Source of the DNA: Oscillospiraceae bacterium
GTDB lineage: Bacteria; Bacillota; Clostridia; Oscillospirales; CAG-382
Reading direction: 5' to 3'
DNA length: 64,000 bases
Assembly: GCA_015064955.1 (NCBI GenBank)
Contig: SVRD01000007.1
Location: 47,189 to 111,188, forward strand
Shown piece by piece: positions 44,821-52,871 of the stretch (position 1 is the first letter of the stretch; every line of letters starts with the position of its first letter). The notes under the pieces are model-generated. The model was not told the origin of the DNA. It was given only the letters and a program-made list of their open reading frames with translations, and searched no databases. A program made the position numbers and the translations under genes.

Positions 44821-45189
44821 ATGTCATATACGGTCGGCGAATCTGTCAGCGGCACCGTTTCGGGAGTGACCGATTACGGAGCGTTTGTAAAGCTCGGAGA
44901 CGGCAGTACCGGTATGATACATATTTCAAAGCTTTCGCGTGATTTTGTTTCGGATATCCACAGCGTTATCAAAAAGGGCGACAGCGTTACGGCAACGGTG
45001 ATATCGCTCGACAATAACAAAATCGCGCTTTCGCTTATCGGCGATAGCTTCAATAAAAGGGATCAAGGCTTTTCGCCACGCAGACAGAGCGTACAAAAGA
45101 CCGATTTTGAATCTATGCTTTCCTCTTTTAAATCTGCAAGCGACGAAAGACTTTCACATATTCCGCGCGAGAAAAGGAAAAGACGCTGA
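44821..45189 (+). CDS. yabR: S1-domain RNA-binding protein YabR-like
   Basis: 122 aa. One S1 domain fills residues 1-75 (GESVSGTVSGVTDYGAFVKLGDGSTGMIHISKLS...DSVTATVISLDNNKIALSL). The remaining 45 residues are basic and disordered, ending RREKRKRR-like. It is the last gene of the mazG-to-yabR block, where B. subtilis has yabR. Confidence 0.9.
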   Translation: MSYTVGESVSGTVSGVTDYGAFVKLGDGSTGMIHISKLSRDFVSDIHSVIKKGDSVTATVISLDNNKIALSLIGDSFNKRDQGFSPRRQSVQKTDFESMLSSFKSASDERLSHIPREKRKRR

Positions 45190-45261
45190 TGTGTTTGAGC
45201 ATCAAAGCGCTTGTTAACGGCGGCGGTATCTGCCGCACAAACAAATAACAGTATAAAGCAG

Positions 45262-45314
45262 GCCTCGGGATTAGCGTGATACTCCGCTTTGGAGTATCAC
45301 GCTAATCCCGAGGC
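45262..45314 (+). terminator. Very long perfect terminator hairpin
   Basis: A 24-bp perfect stem (45262-45285 with 45291-45314) with loop gcttt, then TTTATTTTA, 73 bp after yabR. The outer GCCTCGG/CCGAGGC part already makes a terminator; the inner 17 bp look like an inserted palindrome. Confidence 0.85.
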
Positions 45315-45377
45315 TTTATTTTATATTTAAAAATTTGTGAATAATTTACAAAATAATCCCACTATAATAAAATATGC

Positions 45378-45406
45378 TTGACATAAGCGTGTATATGTGA
45401 TAATAT
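45378..45406 (+). promoter_or_regulatory. Promoter for hpf
   Basis: TTGACA (45378-45383), 17 bp, TAATAT (45401-45406), 51 bp before the ATG of hpf. Confidence 0.8.
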
Positions 45407-45456
45407 AAAGACAGACAGGAAACTGTCATTATATAAATTAAATAGGAGATGGCGTT

Positions 45457-45978
45457 ATGAAGACAAGAATCATCACCAAAAAGTTCACCCTTACCGATGA
45501 CGTACGCGAATGGATCGAGAAGAAGCTCAAGAAATTCGACAAATTCTTCTCCGAGGATACCGAGGCAACTGTCGCCTTAAGCAGTACGAAGCTCGGCGAA
45601 AGGATCGAACTGACCATCTACCGTAACGGCTCGATTTTCCGTTCTGAAGTGTCGGATAAGGATTACAAATGCGCACTTGACACTGCGATGGAGAATATCG
45701 AGCGTCAGATCAGAAAGAACCGCACAAGGCTCGAAAAGAAGATTCACGTCAAGAAGGAATTGTTTGCTGACGTTGATATCGCAGAGGCAGAGGACGAGAT
45801 CGCAATCGCAAAGGTAAAACGCTTTGAGATGCAGGCGATGACGGTAGAGGAAGCGATTCTGCAAATGAATCTGCTCCAGCACAGCTTTTATATGTTCCTC
45901 AATTCCGAAAGCGGCAGATACAACGTTGTATACAAGCGTGACGATAATCAATACGGCGTGATTGAGCCTATTGAATAA
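45457..45978 (+). CDS. hpf: Long-form ribosome hibernation promoting factor
   Basis: 173 aa. The N-terminal S30AE domain (about 1-100, ITKKFTLTDDVREWIEKKLKKFDKFF) binds the 30S decoding centre and the C-terminal domain (about 115-173, VKRFEMQAMTVEEAILQMNLLQHSFYMFLN) makes 100S dimers, so this is the long form typical of Firmicutes. ATAGGAGATGG precedes the ATG. It has its own promoter and ends in an unusual terminator that holds a 277-bp element. No raiA-type RNA leader is evident in the 142 bp after the preceding terminator. Confidence 0.95.
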   Translation: MKTRIITKKFTLTDDVREWIEKKLKKFDKFFSEDTEATVALSSTKLGERIELTIYRNGSIFRSEVSDKDYKCALDTAMENIERQIRKNRTRLEKKIHVKKELFADVDIAEAEDEIAIAKVKRFEMQAMTVEEAILQMNLLQHSFYMFLNSESGRYNVVYKRDDNQYGVIEPIE

Positions 45979-45991
45979 ACGAATAATAAAT

Positions 45992-46293
45992 AAAAGCCCG
46001 AGGGCGATGCGTCACAGTGATAAATCGCCTTAAAACTGCCATTTTTGCACAATACTGCATCAAAAAACTGCGATATACACTCGTATTATCGCAGTTTTTT
46101 TCTTTGTCTTGTAACAAAACTATCAGGTTTTAAGGTGCAAAGCAGTTTTGACCGTATCCGATTTGCCTTGCAACGACGGCAAAAAACGAAGGAATACGTC
46201 CGTATTTCAAGGCTTTTTGACTATGTTGCAGGGTGAAGCGGTAGGACAAAACCGTTTTCTCACTATGACGCATCGCCCAATTGCGGGCTTTTT
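45992..46293 (+). terminator. hpf terminator split by an inserted element
   Basis: The arms aaaagcccg (45992-46000) and cgggctttt (46284-46292) plus T-run would form a normal terminator, but 283 bp lie between them, nearly all belonging to the inverted-repeat element at 46002-46278. The element's own repeats extend the same stem, so the full hairpin can still form. Confidence 0.7.
46002..46278. mobile_element. MITE-like element with 19-bp inverted ends
   Basis: 277 bp without a credible gene, bounded by GGGCGATGCGTCACAGTGA (46002-46020) and its inverted copy at 46260-46278 (18 of 19 match). Inside are further inverted repeats: gccttaaaac/gttttaaggt (about 46027 and 46128) and a 13-bp hairpin aaaaaactgcgat/atcgcagtttttt (46062-46100). 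The 28 bp at its left end recur at 62382-62409. A non-autonomous element mobilised in trans, or a structured RNA with terminator, both fit. No target duplication could be identified. Confidence 0.6.
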
Positions 46294-46308
46294 TGTTTTG
46301 TCTTGATT

Positions 46309-46983
46309 TTAAGGCTGTGAAAGGTTTGCGTTCGGGTCGCCGTAATATTTGTAGGAATCGGGGAAATCGGCGGGCTCCATATCCTCGGGAAGAAGCAGAG
46401 TGAGCGCGATATCCGATTTGCCGATATCCGAAACGACACTGCAGATCATCTTTTCGTCGTCGTAAATGACGTCGAGCCCGGTCACGTAGTTCTCGATAAG
46501 CATAACCGGAATGAGATATTCGCCGTTTTCATAAAGCACGGGGGAGGACATTCTTATAGGGTTATCGTTAATAACGATAAGCGAGGAGTTTTTGGTGCAT
46601 TCGATTCGGTTATCTGTTCCGATAAGGAAAAGAGTGATTTCGTTATCGTCGCCCGCAAGTCCGAACGAGGCGATTTCCGCAAGATAGGAAAAGGGGATAT
46701 ACAATCCGTATTCGTTGTTCGCGTCCTGCGCGGTGACCTTGTGAAGAACACGTTCGTCATAAACCACGTTGAGCGAATAAATTTCGGTGTTTTTCGCGGT
46801 GGAATTGAAGGAATAATATATCAAACCGGCGATAAAAAGACTAATCACAAGATAAAATGCCAAGAATACGATAAGCACCGCAAGTATCGACGATGCCGCG
46901 CTTGATCTGCGTCTGCGCTTTTTGGCGGCTTTTTTTACTATCGGGTCCTTTTGCGGCGTGGTCTGAACGTTGTTTTCTTCCAA
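46309..46983 (-). CDS. Membrane-anchored protein, copper-amine-oxidase-N-like domain
   Basis: 224 aa from a TTG at 46983 with AAGGAGG 7 bp upstream; the track's ATG is too far out. Order: a hydrophilic, very basic start (KKAAKKRRRRSS), one helix (ILAVLIVFLAFYLVISLFIAGLIYY), then an extracellular domain with a beta pattern (YGLYIPFSYLAEIASFG, IRMSSPVLYENGEYLIPVMLIENYVTG) like the stalk domain of copper amine oxidases common in Clostridial surface proteins. That assignment is tentative. No same-strand partner lies nearby. Confidence 0.65.
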   Translation of the reverse strand: MEENNVQTTPQKDPIVKKAAKKRRRRSSAASSILAVLIVFLAFYLVISLFIAGLIYYSFNSTAKNTEIYSLNVVYDERVLHKVTAQDANNEYGLYIPFSYLAEIASFGLAGDDNEITLFLIGTDNRIECTKNSSLIVINDNPIRMSSPVLYENGEYLIPVMLIENYVTGLDVIYDDEKMICSVVSDIGKSDIALTLLLPEDMEPADFPDSYKYYGDPNANLSQP

Positions 46984-47149
46984 AACGGCTTTCCTCCTTC
47001 CTTGTAAACTGCTAAACACAGTATAACACAACAATTCCGAAAAGGGAAGAGGGATAATAACCTTTTTTGATTTTTTAACATAATATATTCAGGTAGGGCT
47101 TTATAAAAATTCTGTCATCACATACATAACGATCGGAAGGGGATATTTA

Positions 47150-49396
47150 GTGAGCGAGATCACAAAGCGTTTTTCCGACGGAGCAAAGAGGGTCATCACC
47201 TCCGCACTGCTTGCCGCGCGAGAAATGGGCCATACCTATGTCGGAAGCGAGCATTTACTGCTCGGTATTCTTAAAGAGGAATCAACGCCGAAAAGACTGC
47301 TTGCCGAGCGCGGTGCTGAGTACGGCGAGATAAAGCAGAAGATAATCGGAATAGTGGGAATGGGGAGCAAATGCCTGCTTTCAGCCGACGATATGACGCC
47401 GATATGCAGACGGATAATATTGCGAGCATCGTTTATTGCATCTGCCGAGGATTCGATAAGCGTCGGGACAGAGCATATCCTTATGTCAATGCTGCGCGAG
47501 GAATGTGTGGCAACAAGGCTTCTGCACGAGCTCTCGATAGACACCGAGGAGCTCCACAGCGTGCTTTACGAGCTTTATTGTGACAACGAATATATATATG
47601 AAAGCGACGAGGAGGAAGAAATGCCTCAGATCAAGGAAAAAAGGATAAGGTCGACACCGCTTCTCGATGCAAACGCACTCGACCTTACCGAAAAGGCGAG
47701 GAAAAAGAGAATAGACCCCGTTATCGGCAGGGAAAGCGAGCTCGGGCGAATGATATCGATATTGCTGAGAAGGACTAAAAACAACCCCTGCCTTGTGGGC
47801 GAGGCGGGGGTTGGAAAGACGGCTATCGTCGAGGCGCTTGCACAGAAGATCGCCGATTCCGACGTGCCCGACGAGCTTTTGAACAAGCGGATTATGAGTT
47901 TAGAGCTTTCTATGGTGGTGGCGGGTACGAAATACCGCGGTGAATTCGAGGAGAAGATCAAAAAGATATTGGACGAGGTCCGTGACGACGGCGAGGTGAT
48001 TTTGTTTATCGACGAGATGCACACGATAGTCGGCGCGGGCGGTGCGGAGGGAGCGATAGATGCCTCGAATATTTTAAAGCCGGCGCTTGCGAGAGGCGAA
48101 ATAAGACTTATCGGCGCGACAACGCACGATGAATACCGTGAAAGCATCGAAAAGGACAAGGCGCTCGCAAGACGGTTTCAGCCGGTAACGGTCGACGAGC
48201 CGAGCGAGGAGGAATGTCTGGAGATGCTTCGCGGAATAAGGAAGAAATATGAAAGCTACCACGGCGTAACGATAAGCGATGAGGCGATAAACGCCGCGGT
48301 GTCGCTTTCGGTGCGATATATTGCCGACAGAAGTCTTCCCGACAAGGCGATCGACCTTATCGACGAGGCGGCGGCAAGGCTTAAGCTGACTGCGCGCGGA
48401 CGGAAAAAGCCCTGCTTGAAGGTATCGGATATCGCCTCGGCGGCAGAACAGCGCACGGGAATACCTTTGACAGATATAGATATTAACGGGCGCGAGCAGT
48501 TGGATATGCTTGAGGAAACGCTGAAAAAGAGAATAATCGGGCAGGACGGCGCAATAAGCTCGCTTTGCAAGGCGGTGAGGCTGTCGCGCTCGGGAATAAG
48601 ACACGGCGGCAGACCGAACGCATCGTTTTTGTTCATCGGCAAAAACGGAGTGGGCAAGACCGAGTGTGCAAAGGTATTGGCTTCTGCAGTGTTCAAAAGC
48701 GAAAAATCGTTTATACGGCTTGATATGTCGGAGTTTTCGGAGCCGCACAGCGTTTCGAAGCTTATCGGATCGCCGCCCGGATACGTCGGCTTCGGAGAGA
48801 AAAATTCGCTCACCGAGCGGGTGAAGCGGAGCCCCTATTCGCTTGTCCTTTTCGACGAGATAGAAAAGGCGCACCGCGATGTTCATTCGCTGCTTTTACA
48901 GATTCTCGACGAGGGGCGTCTTACCGATTCAACGGGACAGACGGTGCGGTTCGATAATACTATCATTATTATGACGGCGAACGGCGGCAAGGGTTCCGGC
49001 GGGATAGGTTTCGGCGCAGAAGCGTCGCAGAGCGCGGCGACGGAGGCGGCAAAGCTTCTCGCGCCCGAGATCGTCGACCGTGTTGACGAAACGGTCTGGT
49101 TTAAGCCGCTTACGCGAGAAGAGCTCTGCGAGGTGGCGAGCCGTTCGCTTTCGGGCTTTGCCGAGCAGATGAATAAGGCGGGTTATACGCTTGCTCTTGG
49201 CGACGGACTTGCCGAGCAGATAGTTGAAATGAGCGCTTCGGCAAGTGCGCGGGCGGTTTCGAGATGTGCTCTGCGGATTGCCGAGGAGGCGATTTCGCCG
49301 CTGATTCTGGGTGAAACGCTTGCCGAGGGCGAAAAACTGACAATTTTCATAGAAAACGGCGCTCCGATAGCCAAAATTAATCAAAACAGCTATTGA
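47150..49396 (+). CDS. clpC: ClpC/ClpA-type AAA+ ATPase without middle domain
   Basis: 748 aa from a GTG at 47150 after GGAAGGGGA. N-terminal Clp repeats (about 1-140, HTYVGSEHLLLGIL, GTEHILMSML); first AAA module with GEAGVGKTAIVEAL (about 222) and LFIDEMHTIVGAG; second with FIGKNGVGKTECAKVL (about 500), SPPGYVGFGE and LFDEIEKAH. Between them DEAAARLKL runs straight to KVSDIASAAEQRTGIP: the coiled-coil M domain with UVR motif (about 50 residues in ClpC) is missing, giving ClpA-like length. An IGFG loop suits ClpP contact. ctsR, mcsA and mcsB are not adjacent. Confidence 0.88.
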   Translation: MSEITKRFSDGAKRVITSALLAAREMGHTYVGSEHLLLGILKEESTPKRLLAERGAEYGEIKQKIIGIVGMGSKCLLSADDMTPICRRIILRASFIASAEDSISVGTEHILMSMLREECVATRLLHELSIDTEELHSVLYELYCDNEYIYESDEEEEMPQIKEKRIRSTPLLDANALDLTEKARKKRIDPVIGRESELGRMISILLRRTKNNPCLVGEAGVGKTAIVEALAQKIADSDVPDELLNKRIMSLELSMVVAGTKYRGEFEEKIKKILDEVRDDGEVILFIDEMHTIVGAGGAEGAIDASNILKPALARGEIRLIGATTHDEYRESIEKDKALARRFQPVTVDEPSEEECLEMLRGIRKKYESYHGVTISDEAINAAVSLSVRYIADRSLPDKAIDLIDEAAARLKLTARGRKKPCLKVSDIASAAEQRTGIPLTDIDINGREQLDMLEETLKKRIIGQDGAISSLCKAVRLSRSGIRHGGRPNASFLFIGKNGVGKTECAKVLASAVFKSEKSFIRLDMSEFSEPHSVSKLIGSPPGYVGFGEKNSLTERVKRSPYSLVLFDEIEKAHRDVHSLLLQILDEGRLTDSTGQTVRFDNTIIIMTANGGKGSGGIGFGAEASQSAATEAAKLLAPEIVDRVDETVWFKPLTREELCEVASRSLSGFAEQMNKAGYTLALGDGLAEQIVEMSASASARAVSRCALRIAEEAISPLILGETLAEGEKLTIFIENGAPIAKINQNSY

Positions 49397-49421
49397 CAAT
49401 GGAGGTCAATCGGTGTATAAT
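49393..49421 (+). promoter_or_regulatory. Strong promoter for ylxM-ffh unit
   Basis: TTGACA (49393-49398), 17 bp, TATAAT (49416-49421): both boxes perfect. The -35 box overlaps the clpC stop codon region, and the predicted start near 49428 falls in the 5' arm of the terminator at 49425-49456. Confidence 0.88.
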
Positions 49422-49424
49422 ACG

Positions 49425-49456
49425 GCCTGTAAAGAAAAATGCTTTACAGGCTTTTT
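49425..49456 (+). terminator. clpC terminator overlapping the next start point
   Basis: gcctgtaaag pairs with ctttacaggc (10 bp), then TTTTT. RNA coming from clpC can form it; RNA started at the overlapping promoter would lack the first bases of the stem. Confidence 0.8.
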
Positions 49457-49483
49457 CACTTCGATGGCAAAGGAGGCAGTGCC

Positions 49484-49804
49484 GTGAACGAGGACAGAGC
49501 ATATATCTGCCGTCTGATCGACATTTACGGCAACGCGCTTTCCGAACGTCAAAAGGACGTTGTCGATCTTTATTATAACGAGGATCTTTCGCTCACAGAA
49601 ATAAGCGAAAATTGCGGCATCACCCGTCAGGGCGTGCGCGATGCAATACGTCACGGAGTGGAAACGCTTCATTCGCTCGAAAAGGAGCTCGGCATATTTG
49701 TAAAGAACGAACGAATCGCAGCACTTGCTTCCGAGCTGAAGACTGCTTGCGATAACGAACGGGTTGCAAGTATTGCCGACAAAATCATCGCCGAAGTGCT
49801 TTAA
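49484..49804 (+). CDS. ylxM: SRP-associated helix-turn-helix protein YlxM
   Basis: 106 aa from the GTG at 49484, preceded by AAAGGAGG; the track's start adds residues from the leader. YlxM/p13-like: LIDIYGNALSERQKDVVDLYYNEDLSLTEISENCGITRQGVRDAIRHG contains a sigma-70 region 4-like HTH. Members bind SRP components and stimulate FtsY in some bacteria. It lies 24 bp before ffh, the constant place for this family. Confidence 0.9.
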   Translation: MNEDRAYICRLIDIYGNALSERQKDVVDLYYNEDLSLTEISENCGITRQGVRDAIRHGVETLHSLEKELGIFVKNERIAALASELKTACDNERVASIADKIIAEVL

Positions 49805-49828
49805 TAACACCTCGGAAGGAGAAATCTG

Positions 49829-51151
49829 ATGTTTCAAAGCTTAGTCGAAAAGATGCAGACCGCCTTTTCGAAGTTTCGCAACAAGGGCAAGCTTACCGAA
49901 GCCGACGTCAAGGCAGGTATGCGCGAGATAAAGCTCGCGTTGCTCGAGGCGGACGTAAACTTCAAGGTGGTAAAGGAGTTTGTCGCACGTGTTTCCGAAC
50001 GCGCTGTCGGCAGTGAGGTTCTCGAAAGCCTGCTCCCTGCACAGCATATAGTAAAAATCGTAAACGAAGAGCTTGTCACCCTTATGGGCGGTACCAACCA
50101 AAAGCTTACGGTAGCGTCCAAGCCCCCCACAGTAATTCTTATGTGCGGTCTTCAGGGCTCGGGTAAAACCACTCACTGCGGTAAGCTCGCACGTATGCTT
50201 AAAAAGCAGGGCAAGAATCCCTTGCTCGTCGCGTGTGATATTTATCGTCCTGCGGCTATTACACAGCTTCAGGTTGTCGGAGAAAAGGTCGGCGTTCAGG
50301 TATTTGAGCGCGGCACCAACGATCCTGCCGATACAACAAAGGACGCTCTCAAGCACGCTATCAAATACGGCTTTGATACCGTTATAATCGATACGGCGGG
50401 CAGACTTCACGTTGACGAGGAGCTTATGAACGAGCTTAAGCGAGTCAAAGAGGTTGCCAACCCGACCGAAATTTTGCTTGTTGTCGATGCGATGACAGGT
50501 CAGGACGCAGTAAACGTCGCAAAAAGCTTCAACGACCTGCTCGATATTTCGGGCGTTATACTTACCAAGATGGACGGCGATACCCGAGGCGGCGCCGCGC
50601 TTTCGGTCAAGTATATCACCGGAAAGCCGATAAAATTTATCGGTACGGGCGAAAAGCTCGATTGTATTGAGCCCTTCCACCCCGACAGAATGGCATCTCG
50701 CATACTCGGTATGGGCGACGTACTCACTCTGATCGAGAAGGCGGAGCAGCAGATCGACGAAAAGAAGGCTATCGAAATGGAACGCAAGTTCCGCGAGCAA
50801 AGCTTCACGCTTACCGATTTTCTCGACCAGCTTGCAACGATCAAGGATATGGGCCCGATGGATTCGCTTTTGGGTATGATGCCCGGCATAAAGCCCTCTG
50901 CGCTTAATAACGCCCAGATCGACGAAAAGGCGCTCGCACATACCGAAGCAATCATTCTTTCGATGACACCCTACGAAAGAAATCACCCCGACGTTTTGAA
51001 TTCCTCGCGCAAGCGCCGTATTGCCGCAGGCAGCGGACGCAGCGTCGAGGAGGTAAACCGATTGCTCAAGCAATACGAGCAAACAAAGCAGCTTATGAAG
51101 CAGTTCATGGGCAAAAAAGGTAAAAAAGGGAAGCTCAGATTCCCCTTTTAA
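49829..51151 (+). CDS. ffh: Signal recognition particle protein Ffh
   Basis: 440 aa. SRP54 GTPase that binds signal sequences at the ribosome. N domain (1-95); G domain with GLQGSGKTTHCGKLA (about 106), DIYRPAAITQL, DTAGRLHVDEELMNEL (about 189), TKMDGDTRGGAAL (about 246); methionine-rich M domain (about 320-440, MGPMDSLLGMMPG, SRKRRIAAGSGRSVEEVNRLLKQYEQ). The C-terminus is short and basic. Confidence 0.97.
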   Translation: MFQSLVEKMQTAFSKFRNKGKLTEADVKAGMREIKLALLEADVNFKVVKEFVARVSERAVGSEVLESLLPAQHIVKIVNEELVTLMGGTNQKLTVASKPPTVILMCGLQGSGKTTHCGKLARMLKKQGKNPLLVACDIYRPAAITQLQVVGEKVGVQVFERGTNDPADTTKDALKHAIKYGFDTVIIDTAGRLHVDEELMNELKRVKEVANPTEILLVVDAMTGQDAVNVAKSFNDLLDISGVILTKMDGDTRGGAALSVKYITGKPIKFIGTGEKLDCIEPFHPDRMASRILGMGDVLTLIEKAEQQIDEKKAIEMERKFREQSFTLTDFLDQLATIKDMGPMDSLLGMMPGIKPSALNNAQIDEKALAHTEAIILSMTPYERNHPDVLNSSRKRRIAAGSGRSVEEVNRLLKQYEQTKQLMKQFMGKKGKKGKLRFPF

Positions 51152-51186
51152 TAAATTAAGTAATAATTTTTTTGGAGGCTATTAAA

Positions 51187-51432
51187 ATGGCAGTTAAGAT
51201 GAGACTCAGAAGAATGGGCGCGAAGAAGGCTCCCCACTACAGAATCGTTGTTGCGGATTCCCGTTACCCCCGCGACGGCAGATTTATCGAAGAGGTAGGC
51301 TACTACAACCCCATGACCAACCCTGCAGAAGTTAAGATCGATGCAGAAAAGGCAAAGAAGTGGATCAGCAACGGCGCTCAGCCCACTGACACCGTAAGAG
51401 ATCTTCTTAAGAAGAGCGGAGTATTGGATTAA
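51187..51432 (+). CDS. rpsP: 30S ribosomal protein S16
   Basis: 81 aa from the ATG at 51187, with GGAGG at 51174-51178; the track's start is 5 codons upstream. [42 protein letters not shown] is typical S16. The stop shares one base with the khpA ATG. Order ffh-rpsP-khpA-rimM-trmD is the classic Firmicute operon. Confidence 0.97.
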   Translation: MAVKMRLRRMGAKKAPHYRIVVADSRYPRDGRFIEEVGYYNPMTNPAEVKIDAEKAKKWISNGAQPTDTVRDLLKKSGVLD

Positions 51433-51659
51433 TGAAACAGATTCTTCTCGATATCACTAAAGCTATCGTCGAAGATCCCGATTCGGTATCGGTGACCGAA
51501 AAGGTCAGCGGTGACACCGTTGTTCTCGAGCTTTCGGTGGCGAAGCACGATATGGGCAGAGTCATCGGCAAGGAAGGCAAAATCGCGAAGAGCATTCGTA
51601 CAGTAATGCGCGCGGCAGCTTCTAAAGAGAACAAGCGTGTAATCGTTGATATTATCTGA
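51432..51659 (+). CDS. khpA: KH-domain RNA-binding protein KhpA
   Basis: 75 aa, a single KH domain with the GxxG loop as GRVIGKEGKIAKSIRTVMRAAA (about 47). It forms an RNA-binding complex with KhpB/Jag in Firmicutes and affects division and cell length. Overlaps rpsP and rimM by one base on each side. Confidence 0.93.
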   Translation: MKQILLDITKAIVEDPDSVSVTEKVSGDTVVLELSVAKHDMGRVIGKEGKIAKSIRTVMRAAASKENKRVIVDII

Positions 51660-52147
51660 TGAAGCGATTTCTTGAAGCGGGCAGACTCAACTCTCCACGC
51701 GGACTTAAAGGCGAGCTCCGGTTTGATTGTTGGTGCGACAGCATCGAATTTCTTTCCGGAGTCAAGCACCTTTATCTCGATTCCGAGGGAAAGCGTCCGT
51801 TGGAGGTAAAGAGCTTCCGCGAAACTGTTTCGACCGTTATTTTTGTCGGATATGAGGACAGGAACTCCGCCGCCTCGCTTACCGGCAGAACGGTTTATTT
51901 CGACCGTGAAGATATCGCACTCCCCGAAGGAGTTTTTTATAACGACGACCTTATCGGCGCATCGGTAAAGGACGAAAATAGCGGGGACACGGTCGGCACT
52001 CTCGTCAAGATCGAAGAGGGTGTTGCCTCGGATATTTACTATGTCGAGGGCGAAAAGAATTATATCGTGCCTGCGGTAGATGAATTTATCGTGAGCGCGA
52101 ACCCACAGGAAATTATAATCCGTTTTATCGACGGCTTGGAAGCGTAG
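51659..52147 (+). CDS. rimM: Ribosome maturation factor RimM
   Basis: 162 aa. It assists assembly of the 30S head, together with S19. FLEAGRLNSPRGLKGELRFDCWCD starts the N-terminal barrel (typical G-x-(I/L)-x-x-x-x-G-x-x-G) and the PRC-barrel part has YVEGEKNYIVPAVDEFI (about 128). Overlaps khpA (TGATG) and precedes trmD by 10 bp. Confidence 0.94.
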   Translation: MKRFLEAGRLNSPRGLKGELRFDCWCDSIEFLSGVKHLYLDSEGKRPLEVKSFRETVSTVIFVGYEDRNSAASLTGRTVYFDREDIALPEGVFYNDDLIGASVKDENSGDTVGTLVKIEEGVASDIYYVEGEKNYIVPAVDEFIVSANPQEIIIRFIDGLEA

Positions 52148-52157
52148 GAGAAGAATT

Positions 52158-52871
52158 ATGAACTTCGAGGTACTTACGCTTTTTCCTGATTCTCTTGAAC
52201 CGATATTCGCTTCGAGTATTATAGGCAGAGCGGTCTCAAAGGGTGTTATCTCGGTCAACTGTACCGATATAAGAGATTACACCAAGGACAAGCACCGCAA
52301 GGTCGACGATGCACCCTATGGCGGCGGCTACGGAATGGTTATGATGTGCCAGCCCGTCGTGGATTGCATACGTGCGGTAAAATCGAAGCTTAATGGTTCG
52401 ACAAGGGTTATCTATATGTCGCCTCAGGGCTCGCTTTTTAATCAAAAGAAGGCAGAGGAGCTCACGGGGTACGATAACCTTATTCTGCTTTGCGGTCATT
52501 ACGAGGGTATTGATGAGCGCATTATCGAGCTCGAGGTGGACGAGGAGCTTTCGGTCGGAAATTATGTTCTGACCGGCGGTGAATTACCCGCCGCGATCGT
52601 TGTCGATTGCGTTTCACGGCTTATCGACGGTGTGCTTCCTTCTTCGGAATGCTATTCCGAGGAAAGCTTGCAAAATGGGCTTCTGGAGCATGCACAGTAT
52701 ACAAGACCGCGCGTATTTGAAGGGCTCAGCGTGCCCGAGGTGCTTATTAACGGCGACCACGCGAAGCAAAAGCGTTGGAAGGAAGAGCAAAGCCGTATGC
52801 GCACCGAAAGCAAGCGACCCGATTTGATTGTGGAGAATACAAATGAACAAGGCGAGGAAAAAAACGTATAA
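52158..52871 (+). CDS. trmD: tRNA (guanine-37-N1)-methyltransferase
   Basis: 237 aa. It makes m1G37, which prevents frameshifting. MNFEVLTLFPDSLEPIFASSIIGRA, DDAPYGGGYGMVMMCQPV (about 50), ILLCGHYEGIDERI (about 108) and SVGNYVLTGGELPA form the SAM-binding knot. The 3' end overlaps the next gene by 29 bp. The gene for L19 (rplS) that normally follows trmD is absent from this place. Confidence 0.96.
   Translation: MNFEVLTLFPDSLEPIFASSIIGRAVSKGVISVNCTDIRDYTKDKHRKVDDAPYGGGYGMVMMCQPVVDCIRAVKSKLNGSTRVIYMSPQGSLFNQKKAEELTGYDNLILLCGHYEGIDERIIELEVDEELSVGNYVLTGGELPAAIVVDCVSRLIDGVLPSSECYSEESLQNGLLEHAQYTRPRVFEGLSVPEVLINGDHAKQKRWKEEQSRMRTESKRPDLIVENTNEQGEEKNV

Noticed and set aside
45315-45456. raiA-type RNA in front of hpf
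   Set aside because: Only about 60 nt lie between the promoter and the start codon, with no extended structure.
45992-46293. Small ORF 46045-46236 within the inverted-repeat element
   Set aside because: 63 codons, no ribosome binding site and crossing internal hairpins; no recognisable protein.
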